A DNA stretch of 61,230 bases. Source: a virus. The notes under the pieces were generated by a model. It did not search any database, was not told where the DNA came from, and saw only the letters and a program-made list of their open reading frames with translations. Shown in pieces: positions 42,854-50,506 of the stretch (position 1 is its first letter; every line of letters starts with the position of its first letter). Location: positions 1 through 61,230 of IMG/VR virus record IMGVR_UViG_3300028025_002039; one strand, written 5' to 3'. The position numbers and the translations under genes were made by a program.

Positions 42854-42862
42854 TGGTATAAT
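42854..42862 (+). promoter_or_regulatory. Extended -10 promoter for the endolysin
   Basis: TGGTATAAT, 24 nt before the ATG at 42887, followed by an AAGGAG ribosome binding site. Confidence 0.6.
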
Positions 42863-42886
42863 TATTTTAGAAGGAGATGATGCGTT

Positions 42887-43618
42887 ATGGCAAAATCACA
42901 ATATCCAGTAGATGGAGTTCCAGGGAAGTCCTGGAAAGTAACCTCACCATTTGGTTACCGAATTCATCCAATTAAGAAAACAAAGAAGCACCACAACGGT
43001 GTTGACATCTGGCAGGGTGGAGAAACTACCTATCTAGAAGCATGGGCAGACGGCAAGGTAATTGCAGTCAAGCCAAATGACTCACCAACATCTGGTGGTC
43101 ACTCAATCATTGTTCAGTCAACTGTAATGGGTAAGAAGGTCACATGGACTTACTTCCACATGGTTAAAGGTTCAATCAAAGTTAAGGTTGGTCAGAAGAT
43201 TACTGCTGGCACAATCGTTGGTAAGATGGGTGCAACTGGTTTCGCAACTGGTAAGCACCTACACTGGGAAATCTGGGCAGGTCACATCAAGAGTCAGCCA
43301 CTAGCAGGTTTCCACAACGGTAAGGGTTACTATGACCCAATGGCATTCATCAAGGCAGTCATTGCTTTTGAGAAGGCTGAAGCCGAGGCACACAAGGAGA
43401 CTCCTGAGACTGCCACTGTTACTGTAGCACCAACACACTCAGTAGCAGACGTTCCAACTGTTGCTAACCCAACAGAGGCAAAGGTTGTTAAGCCAGTTAA
43501 GACTGCGGCTGCAAAGCCAAAGGTTCTACCTGCACCAAAGCCAGCGGCAAACGTGTCACCAGTAACTGCTACCAAGCCTGTTGCTGTTGCACCAAAGGCT
43601 GCACCAAAAGCAGAATAA
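42887..43618 (+). CDS. M23-family peptidase, likely endolysin
   Basis: This 243-residue protein has a LytM-type zinc peptidase domain (~15-150): HNGVD (His36, Asp40), His91 in WTYFHM and HLHWE (His124, His126). Such enzymes cut peptidoglycan cross-links. No signal peptide is present, so release through a holin is expected. The C-terminal ~90 residues are Ala/Pro/Lys/Val-rich and probably extended, perhaps for cell-wall attachment. It follows the tRNA cluster, with its own promoter and terminator, and lies about 0.7 kb after two holin-like genes. Confidence 0.8.
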   Translation: MAKSQYPVDGVPGKSWKVTSPFGYRIHPIKKTKKHHNGVDIWQGGETTYLEAWADGKVIAVKPNDSPTSGGHSIIVQSTVMGKKVTWTYFHMVKGSIKVKVGQKITAGTIVGKMGATGFATGKHLHWEIWAGHIKSQPLAGFHNGKGYYDPMAFIKAVIAFEKAEAEAHKETPETATVTVAPTHSVADVPTVANPTEAKVVKPVKTAAAKPKVLPAPKPAANVSPVTATKPVAVAPKAAPKAE

Positions 43619-43625
43619 CTAATTA

Positions 43626-43668
43626 TGTGTCGTGGTAATCATTCTATGTGGTTACCACGCACATTTTT
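43626..43668 (+). terminator. Rho-independent terminator after the endolysin
   Basis: TGTGTCGTGGTAA (43626-43638) pairs with TTACCACGCACA (43652-43663) with one bulge, followed by TTTTTA. Confidence 0.8.
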
Positions 43669-43681
43669 ATAAGGAGATAGA

Positions 43682-43858
43682 ATGCCATCATACGAATACA
43701 AATGTCCAGAATGTGACCAAAGACTAGTGGTCACTAGAGGTGTCAATGACGCTGACCCTGGATATGAATGCGACACTTGCAAAATTGCTCTAACTAAGGT
43801 ATACTCAGTAGGAGCAGTAACTTTCAAGGGTAGCGGATTCTACAGAACGGATAAGTAA
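43682..43858 (+). CDS. FmdB-like zinc-ribbon protein
   Basis: This 58-residue protein has MPSYEYKCPECD, CDTCK and the C-terminal FKGSGFYRTD, which match the FmdB family of small zinc-ribbon proteins. AAGGAGA is its ribosome binding site. FmdB proteins are poorly understood and often regulatory. It opens an operon of accessory genes. Confidence 0.75.
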   Translation: MPSYEYKCPECDQRLVVTRGVNDADPGYECDTCKIALTKVYSVGAVTFKGSGFYRTDK

Positions 43859-44088
43859 TGACATCAGAACTTCTAGATACACCAGCAAAAGAATGGCAAC
43901 TAACTGCCACCGATAGATGCGACTACTGTGGAGCACAAGCATACGTCCGTGTAACAGGAGTAACAGGCTCGCTTGATTTCTGTGGACACCACTACAATAG
44001 ACACCAAGATAAACTAACTTCGTTTGCCTTTGAAACTATTGATGAACGAGACAAACTTATTGAGAACAGGCTTCAGGGCGAAGACTAA
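43858..44088 (+). CDS. Small zinc-binding protein (DUF7455-like)
   Basis: This 76-residue protein has CDYCGAQAYVRV and LDFCGHHYNRH, the two halves of a zinc site seen in a small protein family common in Actinobacteria and their phages. It overlaps both neighbours by one base. Function unknown. Confidence 0.65.
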   Translation: MTSELLDTPAKEWQLTATDRCDYCGAQAYVRVTGVTGSLDFCGHHYNRHQDKLTSFAFETIDERDKLIENRLQGED

Positions 44089-45008
44089 TGAAACATCCAG
44101 TCTTTCAATACAACGAAGCATTCTTTGGTGGAACAGAAACAATGGCTAGAGGATTTATTAAAAACATTCTGCCAGACATGACAAACATTCACAAGTACAC
44201 TAATGTAATTATTCCAGGACACTTGCCAGACCTTCAGACCATGGGCATTGACGGAAGCAGATATATCTTTTGGCTTCACAATAATGTTAGCCAGTTCATT
44301 GGACCTGTAGGAAGACTATTAAATAATAATCTGGTTAGAAAAGCAACTGAACGTGTCATTGCTGTATCCGAATACGAAAAGAAAGTTCTAGCAAAAGAAC
44401 TAGACATGGACCTAAGTATGATTTATGTAATACCAAATGCAATTGAGTTGGCTACCCCAAACCCAGACAAGTTTAAAAAGATTGATAAGGTTAAACTTAT
44501 CCATGCATCCACTGCCGAACGTGGCATGGATATTTTACTAAAGGCTGTGCCATTAATTGAGGAAGACTTTGAACTAAATATCTTCAATGACTTCTATCCA
44601 GACCTACCACACAACTATAGCCTAGATGGTGTCAATGATTCAAGGGTAAACTTCTATGGCAAGACACCACGCAAGACGCTATACAAATTCTTTGCGGATG
44701 CTCACATCCACGCCTACCCATCCACCTACCCAGAAACGTCCTGCCTGACACAAATGGAAGCCATGTCTGCTGGATGCTACACAGTCCACACAGACTTGGG
44801 GGCATTGCCAGAAACATCTTTGGGATATGGAATAATGATTCCGTCTCACGAACTTACGCCAGAACGATATGCAGAAGAACTAACCAAGGCTATCAGGATG
44901 ATTAAAGAGCAAGGGTATGACTACACACAGCAAGTAGAAGATATCAAGAACAACTTCACCTGGGACAAAGCAAAGCAAAACTGGCTTGCTTTTGATGCAA
45001 CAATCTAG
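44088..45008 (+). CDS. Glycosyltransferase, GT-B fold (GT4-like)
   Basis: This 306-residue enzyme has an N-terminal Rossmann part (FGGTETMARGFIKN; VIAVSEYEKKVL) and a C-terminal nucleotide-sugar domain with KLIHASTAERGMDILL, HAYPSTYPETSCLTQMEAMS and GCYTVHTDLGALPE. The last two contain the Glu-x7-Glu-type donor-binding motif. It is shorter than most GT4 enzymes. With two GT-A enzymes and a CTP-transferase 6 kb downstream it may decorate phage DNA, virion or host surface. Confidence 0.75.
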   Translation: MKHPVFQYNEAFFGGTETMARGFIKNILPDMTNIHKYTNVIIPGHLPDLQTMGIDGSRYIFWLHNNVSQFIGPVGRLLNNNLVRKATERVIAVSEYEKKVLAKELDMDLSMIYVIPNAIELATPNPDKFKKIDKVKLIHASTAERGMDILLKAVPLIEEDFELNIFNDFYPDLPHNYSLDGVNDSRVNFYGKTPRKTLYKFFADAHIHAYPSTYPETSCLTQMEAMSAGCYTVHTDLGALPETSLGYGIMIPSHELTPERYAEELTKAIRMIKEQGYDYTQQVEDIKNNFTWDKAKQNWLAFDATI

Positions 45009-45014
45009 TATAAT
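45009..45014 (+). promoter_or_regulatory. -10 box directly after the glycosyltransferase stop
   Basis: TATAAT, with a GAAGGTGA ribosome binding site (45019-45026) before the ATG at 45031. No strong -35 box. Confidence 0.5.
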
Positions 45015-45030
45015 AGTTGAAGGTGATTAG

Positions 45031-45444
45031 ATGGAATATTTTGCAGGTTCAATAGTAACCTTAGTGACAATGTATATTGTTGCAAAACTAGTTAATCATC
45101 CTAAGAATAATATTAAGTCTGCCAAGACAATGTTTAGCCAGTCTCGTCAGTATGAGTTGGTAGCAGATTTTATTCCTATCATTCCACCAAAGCCAACAAT
45201 TAGCCAGTCGATAAAGCACAACCGCTCACAGTATACTCGCATCTTCTTTATTGGTGACGATGCATACTGGATTGAGGACAACAGCGTTTACACGTCTAAG
45301 TTTGAGAATGGTGTCATTGACCAGGAAAATAAAAAAACAGTTGACATGACTACCATAGATAAGGTAGAATTAGAGAAGATGATATTTGTCGTCGAACGAT
45401 TAACGGAAGGACTATCAGATGATAGTAGGGATTCAGGGAACTAA
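45031..45444 (+). CDS. Single-pass membrane protein of unknown function
   Basis: This 137-residue protein begins with a membrane anchor (AGSIVTLVTMYIVAKLV) followed by a soluble cytoplasmic-type domain with TRIFFIGDDAYWIEDNSVY and a charged C-terminus. It overlaps the next gene by 26 bp. I recognise no family. Confidence 0.6.
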   Translation: MEYFAGSIVTLVTMYIVAKLVNHPKNNIKSAKTMFSQSRQYELVADFIPIIPPKPTISQSIKHNRSQYTRIFFIGDDAYWIEDNSVYTSKFENGVIDQENKKTVDMTTIDKVELEKMIFVVERLTEGLSDDSRDSGN

Positions 45445-45769
45445 AGGTTTCACTGATTATGCAGTATTTCTGCGTGGCATTGGGAACGCTTTGCGTGACC
45501 TACCAAAGGACGATAAGGTATTTACCATCATGTCTGCTGGTCCTGTTAACATTAATCAGTTTGCATTAGAGTTTGCAAATATTTCTGAGCGTAGCCTAAA
45601 GGCTCACGGTGTAAGAATTAAGTTAGTCAAGGTTCCACCTGCGTGGATTAAAGACAATATTAATTCTATTAACTATTTCCTATTCTTTAGCAAACCTAAA
45701 GAGGATTATTCCGAGTTGGTAAAGTTGGCAGAAGCCAAAGATATCGAAGTCGGAGTATATCGCTACTAG
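45419..45769 (+). CDS. Rossmann-like (possibly SLOG-type) protein
   Basis: This 116-residue alpha/beta protein begins with a strand and Gly-rich loop (IVGIQGTKGFTDYAVF). Further strands follow at IMSAGPVNINQFALEFA and YFLFFSKPK. The layout recalls small nucleotide-binding SLOG or DprA-like domains. The ATG has ACGGAAGGA upstream. No catalytic residue can be named. Confidence 0.5.
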   Translation: MIVGIQGTKGFTDYAVFLRGIGNALRDLPKDDKVFTIMSAGPVNINQFALEFANISERSLKAHGVRIKLVKVPPAWIKDNINSINYFLFFSKPKEDYSELVKLAEAKDIEVGVYRY

Positions 45770-45844
45770 CGATAGCAATCCCTGCAACCAATCTAACGTG
45801 GTTGTTCAGGAGACACACAGGTAACATAACAGAAAGTGATAACA

Positions 45845-46066
45845 ATGTTAATTAAATCACTAGAACAAATGGAGACCATTGTAGATAACAATGAGTCGCT
45901 ATCGTGGGATGGCTGGACTGTGCTTGAGGCGAAGAAGTCGCCAACAGCATGGATGCAACCCAATGCCAAGTTCATCAAGCATGAGTGGCACACCGTCAAT
46001 CGATTTGACATTACTGAAAGCGGTTGGGATATCCCAGCCAAGTTAGTGAAGAAGAATGGCGAATGA
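45845..46066 (+). CDS. Small protein of unknown function
   Basis: This 73-residue protein contains several Trp residues (LSWDGWTVLEAK, KHEWHTVNRF, SGWDIPAKL). ATG 45845 is preferred; GTG 45836 is possible. It overlaps the WhiB-like gene by 11 bp, so the two are probably co-translated. It follows a 75-bp gap holding a short hairpin (CAACCA/TGGTTG at 45785-45804). Confidence 0.55.
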   Translation: MLIKSLEQMETIVDNNESLSWDGWTVLEAKKSPTAWMQPNAKFIKHEWHTVNRFDITESGWDIPAKLVKKNGE

Positions 46067-46346
46067 CAAGAACTGGAGAGAGTCTGCCAAGTGTGACGGC
46101 TGGGACACCAATCTCTTCTTTGACAAGTATGAAGAAGATGTCGAACTAAGAAAAGATATCGATGAATTCTGTTCCACCTGTCCTGTGATGCGTCAGTGCT
46201 TTGCAGTTGGGGTATCAACCAAACAGGTCGGAGTATGGGGCGGAGTCTATCTAGATAATGGTAAAATATCTAGAGAGTTTAATAGACACAAAACAAAAGA
46301 AGCCTGGGCTAACACCTGGTCCGATTTAACAATAGATAAGGAATAA
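46056..46346 (+). CDS. WhiB-family iron-sulphur regulator
   Basis: This 96-residue protein has the four cysteines of WhiB proteins (Cys13, Cys39, Cys42, Cys48; C-x25-C-x2-C-x5-C) and the turn GVWGGVY (59-65). A basic tail follows (REFNRHKTKEAW). WhiB proteins bind a 4Fe-4S cluster and contact the main sigma factor; the family is confined to Actinobacteria and their phages. In mycobacteriophage TM4 a WhiB homologue inhibits host WhiB2 and excludes superinfection. A role in reprogramming host transcription is likely here. Confidence 0.88.
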   Translation: MANDKNWRESAKCDGWDTNLFFDKYEEDVELRKDIDEFCSTCPVMRQCFAVGVSTKQVGVWGGVYLDNGKISREFNRHKTKEAWANTWSDLTIDKE

Positions 46347-46347
46347 T

Positions 46348-46581
46348 ATGTATACTACCGAAATGGCTACAGCATTTAAGGCACTAGTACCACCAGAGAA
46401 CTTTGGCGTAACTATCCTAGATGCTAACGATTTTCTGACTGTTCAGATTGACCCAGAAGACATTGAAAGTCTTCTTGACCACCAAGTAGAAGACGCTATT
46501 CAATACATCAAAGATGTAAAGAGAGTGTTGGAAGAGCAGGGTGCTATTGTTTACATTGTTCGTGAAGCGTTGAAGGACTGA
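46348..46581 (+). CDS. Small acidic protein of unknown function
   Basis: This 77-residue protein has an alpha/beta pattern (ENFGVTILDANDFLTVQI, then IQYIKDVKRVLEEQGAIVYI). It follows WhiB by one base and overlaps the next gene by one base. Function not recognised. Confidence 0.55.
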   Translation: MYTTEMATAFKALVPPENFGVTILDANDFLTVQIDPEDIESLLDHQVEDAIQYIKDVKRVLEEQGAIVYIVREALKD

Positions 46582-47027
46582 TGTATATGATTCCATCTTG
46601 GATTGACTCTGTGGTTGTTGGGGTATTAGTAACAATCATTATCTATCTTGTTTATAGATTCTTTAAGACCAAGACATTGTTTAAAGCCTTGTCTGAACTA
46701 TACATGCAAGAGATGGCAGATAGAATGCTTTTGCAGAAAAAGGTGGAAGAACTATATCAGGATATCGAAAACGTTAAACTGGAACAGACTGATGGATTCT
46801 TGAAGTTTGTATCAGAATCTCGTGACTGGGCTTTCCAGTATATCGAAGAGGTGCAATCAGCCCTATCTGAATTTGATAAGGACGTTGCACCAACAATTGA
46901 GTGGGCTAATACCTTTGGACAAGTCCTTGGCGAAACTGCTCACACAAATGCACTAAAGAGAATTTCCGAGGCATACGACAAACTAAAAGAAGTATTGCCA
47001 AAAGAAAACCAAACGCCTAATAACTAG
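46581..47027 (+). CDS. Membrane-anchored coiled-coil protein
   Basis: This 148-residue protein has one N-terminal transmembrane segment (VVVGVLVTIIIYLVYRFF) and a long helical, coiled-coil-like soluble part. The arrangement resembles i-spanin-like or membrane-tethered adaptor proteins, but Gram-positive-type hosts do not need spanins. Function open. Confidence 0.55.
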   Translation: MYMIPSWIDSVVVGVLVTIIIYLVYRFFKTKTLFKALSELYMQEMADRMLLQKKVEELYQDIENVKLEQTDGFLKFVSESRDWAFQYIEEVQSALSEFDKDVAPTIEWANTFGQVLGETAHTNALKRISEAYDKLKEVLPKENQTPNN

Positions 47028-47047
47028 GCATTAACAAGGAGAAATAA

Positions 47048-47329
47048 ATGAACGCACAAATTAAAGCACTACTAGCATCGTATGGAAGAAGCGTACTTGG
47101 TGCGGCTTCTGCACTATACCTAGCAGGAGTAACTGACCCACTAGACCTAGTATGGTCATTGGTCGCTGCTGTCTTGCCAGTTGCTCTAAGATACCTCAAC
47201 CCGAAGGACGCTGCTTTTGGTATCGTTCCAAAGGAAGAAGACATCAAGGAAGCACTTGCAAAGGCAACTCCTCAGAAGGCTCCAGTCAAAAAGACTGTAA
47301 CAGTCAAAAAGACTATCACAAAGAAGTAG
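47048..47329 (+). CDS. Holin-like small membrane protein
   Basis: This 93-residue protein has two hydrophobic segments (~12-27 and ~32-48) and a Lys-rich C-terminus (KKTVTVKKTITKK). This is the topology of many actinophage holins. It has an AAGGAGA ribosome binding site and is followed by a terminator. It is the third holin candidate in the window. Confidence 0.6.
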   Translation: MNAQIKALLASYGRSVLGAASALYLAGVTDPLDLVWSLVAAVLPVALRYLNPKDAAFGIVPKEEDIKEALAKATPQKAPVKKTVTVKKTITKK

Positions 47330-47340
47330 TCTAACTATCC

Positions 47341-47368
47341 TGGGCATGATTAAAAACTGCCCACCTTT
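47341..47368 (+). terminator. Probable terminator
   Basis: TGGGCA (47341-47346) pairs with TGCCCA (47358-47363), followed by CCTTTAAT. Short stem, so moderate confidence. Confidence 0.5.
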
Positions 47369-47376
47369 AATAGATA

Positions 47377-47385
47377 TGGTATAAT
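47377..47385 (+). promoter_or_regulatory. Extended -10 promoter, predicted leaderless start
   Basis: TGGTATAAT ends 6 nt before the ATG at 47392. Confidence 0.6.
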
Positions 47386-47391
47386 AATCAA

Positions 47392-48510
47392 ATGGAACAA
47401 TTCTTTTTTAAATCAGAATATGGGGCAAACCCATCGTCAACACCAAACCCAACCTATCCCAATTCTGGGGTAAAGACACCAACCTCAATGCGTGGTGGAA
47501 AGAAAGTCAAACTTCGTAAACCAAAACTACAGGGTGGCAATGGAGCCAATGCGTCTGGTGCTGTCTCTAGTGGTGGCACATCTATTAGTGCTATGTATAA
47601 GGCTGACACAATTGTTGAAGGTGACTATGTAATGGGCAATACCAAAGAGGGTATGGTTCATGGTCGTGTTGAACACATCATGGTAGAGGGAGGAATCCTT
47701 GGAACTCCTGGAACAGAATATGCTTTGGAATCTATGCCACCAGAAAACCCAGCAATGTCTGTTAGAGTTTATGAAGAAGAAGATGAAGGTGTATGGGAAG
47801 AGACAGCATACAGCATTGGTATGATGTACATGGATGCAATGAAACTTGATACCCTAGATGGTCACACTATGGAAGAAGACGAAGAGTACGAAGAAGAGTA
47901 CGAGATGGATAAGGCTGAGGGATATTCTCCAACTGCTGGAATGAAGGCTGCCGCCGCTCGTGCTATCCGTTGGAGAGAAGAGGGTAAGGCTACAGGTGCA
48001 GGAACTCCAGTTGGCTGGGGTAGAGCAAGAGACATCGTTGCAGGACGCTCAATGTCACTAAGCGTTGTCAAGCGTATGTATTCATTCTTCTCTCGCCACG
48101 AGGTAGACAAGAAGGGCAAAGACTTTAACAACACATCCAATCCTTCCAACGGAAGAATCATGTGGGACGCTTGGGGCGGTGACGCTGGATTCAGTTGGTC
48201 TCGTGCCATTGCAACTAGAGAAGCAGACAAGGCTTTGTTTATTGATTTTGGTAAAGATTACTCAGGACAGGGACAAGAAGTTTCTAAGGCTGTAGGCGTT
48301 GGCAGCATGGTATCCTGGAATTCTTCTGGGGGTACAGCAACAGGAAAGATTGTTAGAATTATTCGTAATGGCAAATACAATGTTCCAAACTCAGATTTCA
48401 CAGTAACAGGTACACTAGAAGCACCTGCCGCAGTCATTAGAGTATATCGTGATGGCAAGCCAACAGACACACTTGTTGGACACAAACTCGGAACACTTAG
48501 AAGCAAATAG
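47392..48510 (+). CDS. Tudor/SH3-like (DUF2945-like) protein, possibly virion-associated
   Basis: This 372-residue protein has three parts. Residues ~65-150 are an SH3-like barrel (VEGDYVMGNTKEGMVHGRVE) followed by a very acidic run (EEDEEYEEEYEMD). Residues ~175-270 are a helical domain with SPTAGMKAAAARAIRWREEG, VKRMYSFFSRHEVDKKGK and IMWDAWGGDAGFSWSR, a pattern often met in phage head-region proteins. Residues ~298-372 match the Tudor-like DUF2945 pattern (VGSMVSWNSSGGTATGKIV, then HKLGTLRSK). It is isolated from the structural genes and has its own leaderless-type promoter. Confidence 0.6.
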   Translation: MEQFFFKSEYGANPSSTPNPTYPNSGVKTPTSMRGGKKVKLRKPKLQGGNGANASGAVSSGGTSISAMYKADTIVEGDYVMGNTKEGMVHGRVEHIMVEGGILGTPGTEYALESMPPENPAMSVRVYEEEDEGVWEETAYSIGMMYMDAMKLDTLDGHTMEEDEEYEEEYEMDKAEGYSPTAGMKAAAARAIRWREEGKATGAGTPVGWGRARDIVAGRSMSLSVVKRMYSFFSRHEVDKKGKDFNNTSNPSNGRIMWDAWGGDAGFSWSRAIATREADKALFIDFGKDYSGQGQEVSKAVGVGSMVSWNSSGGTATGKIVRIIRNGKYNVPNSDFTVTGTLEAPAAVIRVYRDGKPTDTLVGHKLGTLRSK

Positions 48511-48513
48511 GTA

Positions 48514-48542
48514 TTGACAAGACTAACATCTTGCTGTAAAAT
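48514..48542 (+). promoter_or_regulatory. Sigma70-type promoter, predicted leaderless start
   Basis: TTGACA (48514-48519), 17-nt spacer, TAAAAT (48537-48542), then 6 nt to the ATG at 48549. Confidence 0.75.
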
Positions 48543-48548
48543 ATATCC

Positions 48549-48875
48549 ATGATTATTAAAGTTGGCTCTCAGGAGTATAGAGTAGAAGAACGTAGCAGTA
48601 AAGACGACGGCATGATAAACGACGGCAACCATGGGTACACTGTTGAGGCTGGTAATCTTATTGTTATAAACAAGGACGTTACAAAGGACAAGAAACAGGT
48701 AACACTGTTACACGAAATCCTACATGCTATTCGTTTTGTTAATGATGGTATGCCAAAGCCAAAAGCCAAAGATGAATTTGAAGACTGGGAACACTACTTC
48801 ATTGCACTTTATGAAGACAACCTGTTGGCGGTACTAAAGAACAACCCAGAACTAAAAGACTGGCTTACCAAATGA
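48549..48875 (+). CDS. ImmA/IrrE-like zinc metalloprotease
   Basis: This 108-residue protein has the HExxH site HEILHAIRF (His55, Glu56, His59) followed by an acidic helix (DEFEDWEHYFIALYEDN) that could supply the third ligand. It resembles the small metallopeptidases that cut phage repressors or other regulators. No repressor gene is adjacent. It is the first gene of a run of small genes leading to GroES and ThyX. Confidence 0.65.
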   Translation: MIIKVGSQEYRVEERSSKDDGMINDGNHGYTVEAGNLIVINKDVTKDKKQVTLLHEILHAIRFVNDGMPKPKAKDEFEDWEHYFIALYEDNLLAVLKNNPELKDWLTK

Positions 48876-49015
48876 TTAGCCGAATAGTCTTGCCGCTATT
48901 GACAATACTTGCTGTTGTTGGTATAATTATATCTATAACAACACAAGTCCCCACTAATTGTTGGGAGAAATATCAAACTGAGAGAGATGCAATTATGCAT
49001 TGTGAGGAGCACTAA
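48872..49015 (+). CDS. Tiny membrane-anchored protein
   Basis: This 47-residue protein consists of one membrane segment (IVLPLLTILAVVGIIIS) and a short outer or inner tail with two Cys and several His/Glu residues. It overlaps its neighbours by 4 and 1 bases. A complete promoter lies inside it. Confidence 0.55.
   Translation: MISRIVLPLLTILAVVGIIISITTQVPTNCWEKYQTERDAIMHCEEH
48899..48927 (+). promoter_or_regulatory. Intragenic sigma70-type promoter
   Basis: TTGACA (48899-48904), 17-nt spacer, TATAAT (48922-48927) inside the 47-residue gene. It would drive 49015 onward (Nmad1-like, GroES, ThyX). Confidence 0.65.
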
Positions 49016-49227
49016 TGGAACACGAAGAACATCTACACGAGGGCGAGACCCTGCTAGAAACAATCATGGAAGTAACATTCGGTCTAGAGCATATGGTATC
49101 AGAATTTTTCTGGAACGCTGTATTTCTAATCGTTGGCTATGCAGTATCTAAGGCAATCGCACTACGCAAGATTCACAAGTACATTGACGACAAGCACGGT
49201 GTAGAACACCAGAAAGACGAGTACTAA
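49015..49227 (+). CDS. Small membrane protein of unknown function
   Basis: This 70-residue protein has an acidic, His-containing N-terminus (MEHEEHLHEGETLLET), one hydrophobic segment (FFWNAVFLIVGYAVSKAIAL) and a charged, His-containing end. Function unknown. Confidence 0.55.
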   Translation: MEHEEHLHEGETLLETIMEVTFGLEHMVSEFFWNAVFLIVGYAVSKAIALRKIHKYIDDKHGVEHQKDEY

Positions 49228-49228
49228 A

Positions 49229-49516
49229 ATGGAACTAAGTAAAGAATTTACCCAATCAGTATCAAAGGTCTTTAAGGAAGCGGAGACGCTTCTGGTAAGC
49301 AAGCACAAGGACTACGGACCGAAGAATATCTCTGGCAGTCCAGGCGGTCCACTAAACGGTTTGCGTGTGCGTATGCACGATAAGTTGGCTCGTATTAATC
49401 ACCTTGTTGATTCAGGTGTTGACCCAGAGCACGAGAGCCTTCGTGATTCATTCATTGACATGGCAAACTACGCACTAATTGCACTACTAGTAATTGACGA
49501 GAACTGGGAGAAGTAA
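49229..49516 (+). CDS. Nucleotide-modification-associated domain 1 / DUF1599-like protein
   Basis: This 95-residue helical protein has KHKDYGPKNISG, GLRVRMHDKLARINHL and DSFIDMANYALIALL, which match the pattern of the Nmad1/DUF1599 family (lysine-rich DYG motif, then a D-x2-NYA motif). The family occurs in phages, often near genes for modified nucleotides, and may be related to all-alpha NTP pyrophosphatases. It lies in an operon with ThyX. Confidence 0.7.
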   Translation: MELSKEFTQSVSKVFKEAETLLVSKHKDYGPKNISGSPGGPLNGLRVRMHDKLARINHLVDSGVDPEHESLRDSFIDMANYALIALLVIDENWEK

Positions 49517-49830
49517 TGATTAAAGCACCAGAAGACATTATCATTATCAAGATGGAGAAGAAGAGTTCAGAGCCTGAGCAGAATGCCAGCGGTCTCTTGA
49601 TTATCCGCAACGAAGTAGATGAACCAAAGAACATCGGTGTTGCCTTTGCTGTAGGCGAGGGTAGACAACTAAAGAGCGGTGTTCGTGTACCAATGGACGT
49701 TAAGGTTGGAGACAAGATTATGTTTAATCCAAACAACGTTGTCAAGTTTAAGCATGAGGGTGAAGACTACATCTCACTATTTAGTGCAAGCGTATTGGCT
49801 ATCCTAGGAGATGAAGATGGAGAAGATTAG
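49516..49830 (+). CDS. GroES-like co-chaperonin
   Basis: This 104-residue protein follows the Cpn10 pattern: PEDIIIIKMEKKSSEPEQNA at the start, a mobile-loop region (ASGLLIIRNEVDEPKN), GVAFAVGEGRQ, VKVGDKIMFN and ISLFSASVLAIL at the end. Phage co-chaperonins such as T4 gp31 redirect host GroEL to fold capsid proteins. The loop LLIIRNE stands where GroES has its hydrophobic GroEL-binding tripeptide. It overlaps ThyX by 14 bp. Confidence 0.8.
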   Translation: MIKAPEDIIIIKMEKKSSEPEQNASGLLIIRNEVDEPKNIGVAFAVGEGRQLKSGVRVPMDVKVGDKIMFNPNNVVKFKHEGEDYISLFSASVLAILGDEDGED

Positions 49831-50506
49831 TCTACTTGATGAAGGCTATGTCCGTCTAGTCGATACTATGGGTGACGACTTGTCTATCGTAAACGCTGCT
49901 CGTGTATCCTATGACAAAGAGTCGCACCTGTTTGAAGAACGTGATGCTAGACTACTTAGATTCTTATTGGGTGAGGGACACACATCACCATTTCGTCATG
50001 CTGCATTGACATTTGAAATCTACGCACCGCTATTCGTAGCACGTCAGTGGTGGAAGCACACAGTCGCATCCACACACGTTGACGAGCAGAATGGATGGAA
50101 CGAGTCGTCTCGCCGTTACATTACAGAAGACGAAGCATTCTATGTACCAGAGCCCGATGCCTGGAGGAGCAAGCCTGAGAATTCTAAGCAGGGTAGCGGA
50201 GAGCCAGTAGCAGAATCACTAGGCATGGCATACACTAATAAGTTAATTAAGATGATTGCAGATGGCACACAGGCATACCACGATGCTATGGACGATGGTG
50301 TTGCACCAGAGTTGGCTCGTCTATTCCTACCTGCCTATGGTATGTATGTACGCTGGCGTTGGACAACATCTCTGCAAAGCGTTATTACATTCCTGGAACA
50401 GCGTTTGGCATACGATGCACAGTTTGAGATTCAGAGTTACGCTGAGGCTGTAAGCAAGTTGGCACACGATGCATTCCCAGAAACATTTAGGGCGTTGAAA
50501 GACTAG
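49817..50506 (+). CDS. thyX: Flavin-dependent thymidylate synthase
   Basis: This 229-residue protein has the ThyX core: EGHTSPFRHAALTFEI, ARQWWKHTVAS (the RxxxR-type signature region) and NESSRRY, followed by RLFLPAYGMYVRWRWTTSLQ. It makes dTMP from dUMP using FAD and folate. ATG 49817 is preferred over 49811 because AGGAG at 49805 is too close to the latter. Its stop overlaps the GTG start of the CTP-transferase gene. Confidence 0.9.
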   Translation: MEKISLLDEGYVRLVDTMGDDLSIVNAARVSYDKESHLFEERDARLLRFLLGEGHTSPFRHAALTFEIYAPLFVARQWWKHTVASTHVDEQNGWNESSRRYITEDEAFYVPEPDAWRSKPENSKQGSGEPVAESLGMAYTNKLIKMIADGTQAYHDAMDDGVAPELARLFLPAYGMYVRWRWTTSLQSVITFLEQRLAYDAQFEIQSYAEAVSKLAHDAFPETFRALKD

